Source: Lysinibacillus sphaericus (GTDB lineage Bacteria; Bacillota; Bacilli; Bacillales_A; Planococcaceae). From it: DNA of 64,000 nucleotides. The notes under the pieces were generated by a model, which saw only the letters and a program-made list of their open reading frames with translations, ran no database searches and had not been told where the DNA came from. Where the stretch lies: NCBI RefSeq assembly GCF_002982115.1, contig NZ_CP019980.1, forward strand, positions 1,434,001-1,498,000, in the 5' to 3' direction. Position numbers and translations under genes: made by a program. Below, piece by piece: positions 57,416 to 64,000 of the stretch (the stretch's first letter is position 1; each line of letters opens with the position of its first letter).

Positions 57416-57454
57416 AATAGTACGCTAGAAAATTAATCTAGTGTGCTATTTTTT
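57416..57454 (+). terminator. Intrinsic terminator after the MFS gene
   Basis: AATAGTACGCTAGA (57416-57429) and TCTAGTGTGCTATT (57437-57450) form a long stem with few mismatches and a T run. Confidence 0.8.
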
Positions 57455-57528
57455 ATTGAAAATATTTGCATTTTATTTGAAGGGAAAATATAGAAGTGGG
57501 AAGCGTTAAACAAATCGTATGAAATGTT

Positions 57529-57557
57529 TTGACTTCGCTCAAACAAAAGTTTATAAT
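57529..57557 (+). promoter_or_regulatory. SigmaA promoter for the pseudouridine genes
   Basis: TTGACT (57529-57534), a 17-base spacer and TATAAT (57552-57557), 28 bases before the start codon of the kinase gene. Confidence 0.8.
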
Positions 57558-57585
57558 ACAAACAAATATAATAAAAGGTGATGCT

Positions 57586-58677
57586 ATGAATGAAAGAGAA
57601 CAAGCGGTACTGGCTTTAATTCGCAAAAATCCGTTTATGTCTCAGCAAGAGATGGCAGATAAGATGAATCTGTCCCGTCCAGTACTTGCGAACTTAGTGT
57701 CGAGCTTAACGAAGCAAGGGAAAATTGTTGGTCGTGCTTATATTTTACCTGAGGAAAATGAAATTATTTGTATCGGTGGCGCCAATCTCGATCGCAAATT
57801 TCATGTAAAAGGGACTGTTCAATTAGGTACTTCGAATCCTGCTAGTTCCTCATTCAGTGTAGGTGGAGTTGGACGCAATATTGCGGAAAATTTAGGCCGA
57901 CTTAATCATCAGGTGACATTATTAACGACAGCAGGGAAAGATGCGGATTGGCAAGTAATCCAAGAAGCATCAGAATCATTTATGAATTTGCGCTATGTCG
58001 AGCAGTTACCAGATGCTTCAACTGGTTCTTATACGGCAATTATGGACGAGCAAGGTGAGCTTGCATTAGCTGTGGCAAATATGGAAGTTTATGATTTATT
58101 GTTGCCGAGTTTGTTAAAGAAATACGAGGCAATGCTTATGAATGCTGGCTGCTTTATTATGGATTTAAATTGCCCGAAAGAAACGGTAGTGTATATCCAA
58201 CAAGTCGCGATTGCGCGCGCTATTCCATTTGTTATCGTTCCTGTATCTTCTCCCAAAATGAATCGATTACCGGATACATTGCAAGGTGTTACGTGGTTTA
58301 TATGTAATACGGACGAAGCAGAGACGATTGTAGGTCATACAATCAATACCGAGGCAAACTATGACAAAGCGATTCAAAAGCTTCTACAATTAGGAGCAGA
58401 GCATGTCATTATTACGGCAGGTAGCAAAGGAGTCTATGCTGCCTCTACCACTAGTCCACCACGTCATTTTACTGCGAAAGCAATAAAGAAAATTGAAGAT
58501 GTAACGGGCGCGGGTGACGCTTTTGTAAGTGCTGTCATTCATAGTTGGTTAAGGGGGCAATCGTTTGAAGTTTGCATAGACGCAGGCTTAACGAATGCCA
58601 AAAATACACTGGCATCCCCATATACAGTAAGACCTGAATTATCAGAAGAATTGTTGAAAAGTGAAATGGAGGAATAA
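57586..58677 (+). CDS. psuK: Pseudouridine kinase with N-terminal helix-turn-helix (YeiC-like)
   Basis: A 363-residue protein: a winged helix-turn-helix at residues 1-50 ([27 protein letters not shown]) followed by a PfkB/ribokinase domain ([31 protein letters not shown], and the catalytic [18 protein letters not shown] near residue 305). Paired with psuG, it is expected to phosphorylate pseudouridine for breakdown to uracil and ribose-5-phosphate. The HTH suggests self-regulation. Start ATG 57586 after AAAAGGTG; the frame back to 57529 runs through the promoter and is not used. Confidence 0.88.
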   Translation: MNEREQAVLALIRKNPFMSQQEMADKMNLSRPVLANLVSSLTKQGKIVGRAYILPEENEIICIGGANLDRKFHVKGTVQLGTSNPASSSFSVGGVGRNIAENLGRLNHQVTLLTTAGKDADWQVIQEASESFMNLRYVEQLPDASTGSYTAIMDEQGELALAVANMEVYDLLLPSLLKKYEAMLMNAGCFIMDLNCPKETVVYIQQVAIARAIPFVIVPVSSPKMNRLPDTLQGVTWFICNTDEAETIVGHTINTEANYDKAIQKLLQLGAEHVIITAGSKGVYAASTTSPPRHFTAKAIKKIEDVTGAGDAFVSAVIHSWLRGQSFEVCIDAGLTNAKNTLASPYTVRPELSEELLKSEMEE

Positions 58678-58681
58678 CATC

Positions 58682-59596
58682 ATGAAAGAATTCATCGTAT
58701 TATCAGAAGAAGTAAAAGCTGGACAAGCACAAGGACTACCAATTGTTGCATTAGAGTCAACAATCATTTCACATGGTATGCCATATCCTCAAAACGTACA
58801 AACGGCACGTGAAGTAGAGCAAATTATTCGTGATAACGGTGCGGTGCCTGCAACAATCGCGCTGATTGATGGGAAAATTAAAATCGGTTTATCTGACGAA
58901 GAACTTGAAATGTTTGGGAATGCACAAGGTGTTGCAAAAACTTCTCGTCGCGATTTAGGCTATTTATTGGCTACGAAAAAATTAGGTGCGACAACAGTTG
59001 CTGCAACAATGATTTGCGCTGAGCTTGCAGGTATTGAGATTTTCGTTACAGGTGGTATCGGAGGCGTACACCGTGGTGCTGAAACAACAATGGATATTTC
59101 AGCAGACTTAGAAGAATTAGCACAAACAAATGTAGCTGTTATTTGTGCAGGTGCGAAATCTATTTTAGATATCGGTTTAACATTAGAATATCTTGAAACA
59201 AAAGGTGTACCAGTAGTCGGATATGGCACGTCTGAGCTTCCAGCATTCTACACTCGCCAAAGCGGATTTGATGTCAACTTTAAACTAGATACACCGGAAG
59301 AAGTTGCAGCAATGTTGCGTGCTAAGTGGGATTTAGGCTTACAAGGTGGCGCAGTTATTGCAAACCCTATCCCTGAAGCGGATGCGCTAGAGCATGAATT
59401 TATCACAAGCATTATTGAAAAGGCTTTACAAGAAGCTGAAGAAAATGGTATCCAAGGTAAAAACGTAACACCATTCTTACTTGGTAAAGTAAAAGAGTTA
59501 ACAGCAGGTAAGAGCCTTGATGCCAATATCGCATTAGTGAAAAACAATGCAGTAGTTGGTGCGAAAATTGCAGTGGCTTACAACAAAGCAAACTAA
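58682..59596 (+). CDS. psuG: Pseudouridine-5-phosphate glycosidase
   Basis: Cleaves pseudouridine-5-phosphate to uracil and ribose-5-phosphate. The 304-residue protein shows the family pattern: [20 protein letters not shown] near residue 22, [50 protein letters not shown] and [31 protein letters not shown] precedes ATG 58682. Coupled to psuK (4-base gap) with a terminator behind. Confidence 0.94.
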   Translation: MKEFIVLSEEVKAGQAQGLPIVALESTIISHGMPYPQNVQTAREVEQIIRDNGAVPATIALIDGKIKIGLSDEELEMFGNAQGVAKTSRRDLGYLLATKKLGATTVAATMICAELAGIEIFVTGGIGGVHRGAETTMDISADLEELAQTNVAVICAGAKSILDIGLTLEYLETKGVPVVGYGTSELPAFYTRQSGFDVNFKLDTPEEVAAMLRAKWDLGLQGGAVIANPIPEADALEHEFITSIIEKALQEAEENGIQGKNVTPFLLGKVKELTAGKSLDANIALVKNNAVVGAKIAVAYNKAN

Positions 59597-59607
59597 CAAG
59601 TAAATGA

Positions 59608-59650
59608 AAGACTCTTTGCGAAGCAAAACAGCCTAGCAAAGGGTCTTTTT
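59608..59650 (+). terminator. Intrinsic terminator after psuG
   Basis: AAGACTCTTTGC (59608-59619) and GCAAAGGGTCTT (59635-59646), followed by T. Confidence 0.85.
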
Positions 59651-59802
59651 ATTTATAATAATCAATATTTTTTCCATTTATAAAACTTGTTCACGATATT
59701 ATCTAAACTATATGACACAGTCCCTTTACAATCGCCCTCTATTTTTTATACAATTAAGTTTATATCTAATCTGAAAAATTTGACGAGCAAGGTGGACATG
59801 TT

Positions 59803-61998
59803 ATGGCGAAAGAGCAAATTTTGACTCCTGAGGACGTTTTTGAGTTAGTCAAATCCTACATGAATGAGGAAAATGTCGCATTCGTGAAAAAAGCATATGA
59901 ATTGGCAAGAGATGCGCATATTGAGCAATTCCGTAGCTCTGGTGAACCGTATATTATTCACCCAGTGCAAGTTGCCGGTATTTTAGCTGAATTACAAATG
60001 GATCCAGAAACTGTGGCAGCAGGCTTTTTACACGATGTTGTCGAAGATACGGAATTTACACGTGATGACCTAGTCCGTGAATTTGGCGAGGAAGTAGCAA
60101 TGCTCGTTGATGGTGTGACGAAGCTGGGGAAAATAAAATATTTATCGAAAGAAGCACAGCAGGCGGAAAATCACCGTAAAATGTTTGTCGCTATGGCACA
60201 GGATATTCGTGTTATCTTAATTAAGCTTGCGGATCGTTTGCACAATATGCGTACCTTAAAGCATTTACCTGCTGAAAAACAACGCCGTATTTCAAAAGAA
60301 ACGCTTGAAATTTTTGCTCCCCTTGCACATCGTCTAGGAATTTCGACAGTAAAATGGGAGCTGGAGGATACTGCACTACGTTATTTAAATCCACAGCAAT
60401 ATTACCGTATTGTCAGTCTAATGAAGAAGAAGCGAGATGAACGTGAGGCTTATTTAGACAATGTTATGGGAGAAATGAAATCCCAACTTTCTGAAGTGGA
60501 AATCGATGCGGATATTTATGGTCGTCCGAAACATATATACAGCATCTATCGTAAAATGGTGCTTCAAAAAAAGCAATTTAACGAAATTTATGATTTGTTA
60601 GCCATTCGCGTTTTAGTTGATAGCATAAAAGATTGCTATGCAGTGTTAGGTATTGTGCATACATTATGGAAGCCGATGCCTGGGCGTTTTAAAGATTATA
60701 TTGCAATGCCAAAGCAAAACTTATATCAATCATTGCATACAACGGTCATTGGTCCATACGGTGATCCACTAGAAGTACAAATCCGTACAAAAGAAATGCA
60801 TAAAATTGCCGAATACGGGATTGCAGCTCACTGGGCTTATAAAGAAGGTAAAAAGATTGATATTGAAAAACAAAATGTCGATCAAAAATTAACTTGGTTT
60901 AGAGAAATATTAGAATTCCAAAACGAGTCTTCAAACGCCGAGGAGTTCATGGAATCTTTAAAATTCGATTTATTCTCTGATATGGTGTACGTGTTTACAC
61001 CAGAAGGGGATGTAATAGAATTGCCAGCTGGTTCTGTACCTATCGATTTCGCATACCGTGTGCATTCAGAAGTCGGTAATCGTACAATCGGTGCAAAAAT
61101 TAATGGCAAGATGGTGCCGCTCGATACACCATTAAAAACGGGTGATATTATTGAAATATTAACATCTAAACAATCTTTCGGCCCGAGTCGTGACTGGCTA
61201 AAAATTGCTCAATCATCCCAAGCAAAAAACAAAATTAAGCAATTTTTCAAGCGTCATCTTCGTGAAGAAAATATCATCAAAGGCAAAGAGATGATTGAAA
61301 AAGAAATTCGCGCGCAAGATTTCGACATGAAAGAAACAATGTCAGCGGAAAACTTAAAACGTGTCTGCGATAAATTTAATTACACGAATGAAGAAGATTT
61401 ATATGCCGCAGTTGGTGTAAATGGTATTACAGCGCAACAAGTTGTTAATCGTTTAGCCGAAAAACGTCGTAAAGAGCGTGAACAAGAAGAAGCACTTGAA
61501 AAAATTGAGCAAAAAATGAAAAATCCAATTCCGCAAAAGCGCACAGAGTCTGGCGTTATTGTAAAAGGAATTGACAATATGCTCATTCGATTGTCTCGTT
61601 GCTGTACACCAGTGCCGGGTGATGACATTGTCGGTTTTATTACGAAAGGACGAGGTGTTTCTGTACACCGTGCAGATTGTCCAAACATCCAAATTGAGGA
61701 TGAGCAGGAACGTATTATTGAAGTTGAATGGGAGAATGGGCTTACACCTGAGAAAAAAGAGTATCCTGTCGATATTGAAGTATCTGCCTTTGATAGACCT
61801 GGTATTTTAAATGAAATTATGCAAATCGTCAGCGAGACGAAAACGAACATTTTAGCTGTGAGCGGCCGTGCTGATCGTGATAAAATCGCCACTATTCACC
61901 TAACGATTTCAATTTCAAATATTTCTCATTTGCATAAGGTTGTTGAACGTATAAAACAAACACCTGATATATATTCTGTGCAGCGTGTAATTAACTAA
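59803..61998 (+). CDS. relA: Bifunctional (p)ppGpp synthetase/hydrolase Rel
   Basis: Long RSH enzyme of the stringent response. The 731 residues hold the HD hydrolase domain ([17 protein letters not shown] near residue 74), the synthetase domain ([14 protein letters not shown] and [20 protein letters not shown] near residues 240-320), TGS ([19 protein letters not shown]), a conserved-cysteine region ([22 protein letters not shown]) and the C-terminal ACT domain. Both activities look intact (HD motif present; EXDD not checked in detail). AAGGTGG precedes ATG 59803. dtd follows as in B. subtilis. Confidence 0.97.
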   Translation: MAKEQILTPEDVFELVKSYMNEENVAFVKKAYELARDAHIEQFRSSGEPYIIHPVQVAGILAELQMDPETVAAGFLHDVVEDTEFTRDDLVREFGEEVAMLVDGVTKLGKIKYLSKEAQQAENHRKMFVAMAQDIRVILIKLADRLHNMRTLKHLPAEKQRRISKETLEIFAPLAHRLGISTVKWELEDTALRYLNPQQYYRIVSLMKKKRDEREAYLDNVMGEMKSQLSEVEIDADIYGRPKHIYSIYRKMVLQKKQFNEIYDLLAIRVLVDSIKDCYAVLGIVHTLWKPMPGRFKDYIAMPKQNLYQSLHTTVIGPYGDPLEVQIRTKEMHKIAEYGIAAHWAYKEGKKIDIEKQNVDQKLTWFREILEFQNESSNAEEFMESLKFDLFSDMVYVFTPEGDVIELPAGSVPIDFAYRVHSEVGNRTIGAKINGKMVPLDTPLKTGDIIEILTSKQSFGPSRDWLKIAQSSQAKNKIKQFFKRHLREENIIKGKEMIEKEIRAQDFDMKETMSAENLKRVCDKFNYTNEEDLYAAVGVNGITAQQVVNRLAEKRRKEREQEEALEKIEQKMKNPIPQKRTESGVIVKGIDNMLIRLSRCCTPVPGDDIVGFITKGRGVSVHRADCPNIQIEDEQERIIEVEWENGLTPEKKEYPVDIEVSAFDRPGILNEIMQIVSETKTNILAVSGRADRDKIATIHLTISISNISHLHKVVERIKQTPDIYSVQRVIN

Positions 61999-62050
61999 AG
62001 GCTGAGAAAAGAATAGTGTAGATTTTTTATAGATTGAGGGGTTTAACATT

Positions 62051-62491
62051 ATGAAAGTAGTTTTACAGCGGAGTAAGGCTGCATCTGTTACGGTACAAGG
62101 AGAAGTAACAGGTGCTATTGATAGCGGCTATGTGCTTCTTGTAGGCATTACACATGACGATACAACCGAAGACGTGGCCTATCTAGCAAAAAAAGTCGCT
62201 AATCTACGCTTGTGGGAAGATAGTGAAGGGAAAATGAATCACTCTATTTTGGAGCATGGTGGGGCAATCCTATCAGTGTCTCAATTTACATTGTATGGAG
62301 ATACGAAAAAGGGCAATCGTCCAAGCTTTACAAGTGCGGCAAGACCAGAAATGGCGGCCCCTTTGTGGGAGGCATTTAATGATGCATTACGAGGCTATGG
62401 TCTACAGGTGGAGACAGGAATTTTTGGTGCTATGATGGATGTGGCATTGACAAATGATGGACCTGTTACAATTCTACTTGAGTCAAAATAG
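62051..62491 (+). CDS. dtd: D-aminoacyl-tRNA deacylase
   Basis: Removes D-amino acids (and glycine from tRNA(Ala)) from mischarged tRNA. The 146-residue protein has [17 protein letters not shown], the catalytic [17 protein letters not shown] near residue 78 and the cross-subunit motif [11 protein letters not shown] near the C-terminus. TTGAGGGG precedes ATG 62051. Follows relA. Confidence 0.96.
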   Translation: MKVVLQRSKAASVTVQGEVTGAIDSGYVLLVGITHDDTTEDVAYLAKKVANLRLWEDSEGKMNHSILEHGGAILSVSQFTLYGDTKKGNRPSFTSAARPEMAAPLWEAFNDALRGYGLQVETGIFGAMMDVALTNDGPVTILLESK

Positions 62492-62561
62492 AGGTACATT
62501 GTCTAGCATTCCTTCATATACTAAAAAGAATGGCTAAATGTGGGAAGGAAGTGTAATTTCG

Positions 62562-62771
62562 ATGACGCAAATAGGAAGGATGTCGAATCCTTATTTATAT
62601 GAAACACTGAAACTGATGATTGGCCAAATGATCGTTGTTCAAACGAAGAAGAATATTCAGCAAGGTAATTTGACCTCCATATTACCAGACCATATCGTTA
62701 TCGAAATTAATCGCACACCCTTCTTTATTCGCATGGAGGAAATTGTATGGGTCACATTAGCGATAACATAA
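62562..62771 (+). CDS. DUF2642-family small protein
   Basis: A 69-residue protein with the DUF2642 pattern, an Sm-like strand order: LKLMIGQMIVVQTKKNIQQG, then LTSILPDHIVIEI and PFFIRMEEIVWV. Members are common in spore-formers; some are spore proteins, function unknown. GGAAGGAAGTG lies eight bases before ATG 62562; the frame opens earlier, at 62538, but that ATG precedes the ribosome site. Stands after dtd and converges on the amidase gene. Confidence 0.75.
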   Translation: MTQIGRMSNPYLYETLKLMIGQMIVVQTKKNIQQGNLTSILPDHIVIEINRTPFFIRMEEIVWVTLAIT

Positions 62772-62786
62772 GTAAATCACATATAA

Positions 62787-62827
62787 AAACCTTCATTTTC
62801 TTTAATTAGAAAATGAAGGTTTTTTTT
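62787..62827. terminator. Bidirectional terminator between the DUF2642 gene and the amidase gene
   Basis: AACCTTCATTTTCT and AGAAAATGAAGGTT form a perfect 14-bp stem with A run before and T run after, serving both converging genes. Confidence 0.9.
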
Positions 62828-64000
62828 ATTCGTTTGCATCAAAATAATCTAAAATGCCTTGATAAATGCCAAGTGAGGCTTGTTCTCGGAATTTAGCTGT
62901 TGTAATAACTCTTTCTTCATTGGCATTACTTAAAAAACCGAGTTCGATCAGCACTGCTTTTTGTCGATTTTCACGTAGTACTAAATAATTTCCTTGTTGT
63001 GTACCACGATCTTTTAAGTTGATTTTGCTAGCTAGCCCATTGTGTATGGCTTCAGCAAGCCCTTTTTGATTGTTGTTTAAATAATAGGAGGTAAAGCCAG
63101 AAATTGAGCTATTGTCAGTCGCATCATAGTGAATACTGATAAAAGCGTCTGCATCATGCTGGTGAGCAATAGACACACGTTTGCGAAGTGCAACATATTC
63201 ATCTGATTCACGTGTCATGACAACATTTGCACCTGCTGCACTTAACTTGGAAGCAAGCAGGGATGCCGTTTTCAAAGTAATGTCTTTTTCATCAGTACCG
63301 CGCTGTCCAGTCGTCCCATGGTCATTACCACCATGCCCAGGGTCTACAACAATTGTTAGTCCATTTAAAGTCCCGTTTTTTCGAGGCTCAGACTTTGTTT
63401 TGTTAGTTGTTTTTGTCGCTGCATTATTTTGTGAAGTGGTCACAACCCAATTGGCAACGAAAGCGGTTTTATCGCCTAATTGAATTTCATAAAAATCATC
63501 TTTAGCACCTACAATGGGAAAAGTTTCACCTGCATCTACACGTTGCACAACTTCCGCAGTGGTTGTCGCATCTGTGCGTAAGTTGGTGCCATTATAAATA
63601 ATTGTGACAGATTCAAGCGTTGATGATGAAGATGATGTTGTTGTTTTCGAAGTCGTTTTTACCGCATTTGAAAATGTTCCATAGAAACTATAAACCCAAC
63701 CGGCTTTTTTATTACTATACTGAATTTGCACCCAATTGTGCTCTTGAGCAAGCACCTTATAAGATTGTCCTTTGGAAACAGTCCCTAAAATTTTGGATGT
63801 TAAATCAGCTTTTTTTCGGACATTTAACGTATCGACTAAAATCGTAAAAGTAGTCCCTTTTGATTCGGTTGTTGTAGACACTTCAACTACTGGTTCAGTT
63901 GTTGTTTTTTCCGTTTTTTCATTAATCGTCACATAGTCTGAAGATACCCAACCAATTAGTCCATTCCAATTAATCTTCGCCCATTCACCATGTTCTGTTA
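62826..64000 (-). CDS. N-acetylmuramoyl-L-alanine amidase with SH3b repeats (partial)
   Basis: Cell-wall hydrolase that cuts the bond between muramic acid and L-alanine. The frame continues past the window end, where codons for INWNGLIGWVSSDYVTI form another SH3b repeat, so the N-terminus (probably with signal peptide) is missing. Visible: at least three SH3b domains (GLIGWVSSDYV; ILVDTLNVRKKADLTSKILG; IYNGTNLRTDATTTAEVVQR) and a C-terminal Amidase_3 domain with the zinc motifs VVDPGHGGNDHG, ESDEYVALRKRV, SIHYDA and the catalytic glutamate in LIELGFLSN. It takes the place of B. subtilis yrvJ. GTG 63932 is internal. Confidence 0.92.
   Translation of the reverse strand, partial: TEHGEWAKINWNGLIGWVSSDYVTINEKTEKTTTEPVVEVSTTTESKGTTFTILVDTLNVRKKADLTSKILGTVSKGQSYKVLAQEHNWVQIQYSNKKAGWVYSFYGTFSNAVKTTSKTTTSSSSSTLESVTIIYNGTNLRTDATTTAEVVQRVDAGETFPIVGAKDDFYEIQLGDKTAFVANWVVTTSQNNAATKTTNKTKSEPRKNGTLNGLTIVVDPGHGGNDHGTTGQRGTDEKDITLKTASLLASKLSAAGANVVMTRESDEYVALRKRVSIAHQHDADAFISIHYDATDNSSISGFTSYYLNNNQKGLAEAIHNGLASKINLKDRGTQQGNYLVLRENRQKAVLIELGFLSNANEERVITTAKFREQASLGIYQGILDYFDANE

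Noticed and set aside
59780-59785. TTGACG before relA as a -35 element
   Set aside because: It lies only 23 bases before the relA start codon, leaving no room for a -10 and transcription start.

Overview
The window is a chromosomal segment of a low-GC, endospore-forming member of the Bacillales, most likely Lysinibacillus or a close relative. I infer this from the A+T-rich sequence, S-layer homology (SLH) proteins, a dense set of sporulation genes (spoVID-like, spoIIB, spoIVFA/FB, spo0B, spoVB, safA) and gene order that follows the Bacillus subtilis hem to relA region. It is core chromosome with a few insertions; I see no prophage, transposase, CRISPR array, rRNA or tRNA gene.

Layout. 1-3451: end of an SLH protein, then a secreted SLH/von Willebrand A surface protein. 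3670-10180: haem genes hemA-hemX-hemC-hemD-hemB-hemL, with a PerR-type box upstream of hemA and a strong terminator between hemA and hemX. 10304-15000: a CoxG/SRPBCC protein, a shortened SpoVID-like protein, a small convergent membrane-protein gene, and valS behind a valine T-box. 15080-15715: a c-di-GMP-I riboswitch in front of an unknown gene. 15856-25519: two tandem folC-like genes, spoIIB, maf, radC, mreBCD, minCD. 25647-29873: spoIVFA-spoIVFB, rplU-prp-rpmA (with L21 leader), spo0B-obg. 29898-31997: pheB, pheA, a DCC-family protein. 32146-34734: niaR (minus strand), safA and a phosphotransferase-like coat gene whose natural ATG is out of frame. 34848-44579: ruvAB, queA, tgt, yajC, a DUF421 gene, spoVB (minus strand), comN and secDF.

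Accessory part. 44788-45617 holds an unknown secreted protein and a small membrane protein. 46034-52360 is the tryptophan operon trpEDCFBA behind a tryptophan T-box. It lies between secDF and recJ, not in the aromatic supraoperon as in B. subtilis, and carries no trpG. recJ and apt follow. A MarR/MFS divergent pair and a pseudouridine kinase/glycosidase pair (55490-59596) separate apt from relA. relA, dtd, a DUF2642 gene and a convergent SH3/amidase cell-wall hydrolase (cut by the window end) finish the window.

Functionally the segment combines tetrapyrrole, folate, tryptophan and phenylalanine synthesis, cell shape and division, spore coat and sigma-K control, recombination, tRNA queuosine modification, protein export and the stringent response. 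Most genes are on the plus strand and many are translationally coupled by 1-11 base overlaps. RNA control is rich: two T-boxes, a c-di-GMP riboswitch, an L21 leader and a strongly structured secDF leader. The most interesting points are the AAAAAAG slip site at the start of the safA-linked kinase, the riboswitch-controlled unknown gene with a complete mini-ORF inside the aptamer, the structured secDF leader, two genes whose good ribosome binding site is followed by AUU/AUC/AUA rather than a usual start codon, and a dispersed intergenic repeat with a GTGCC-GGCAC core.
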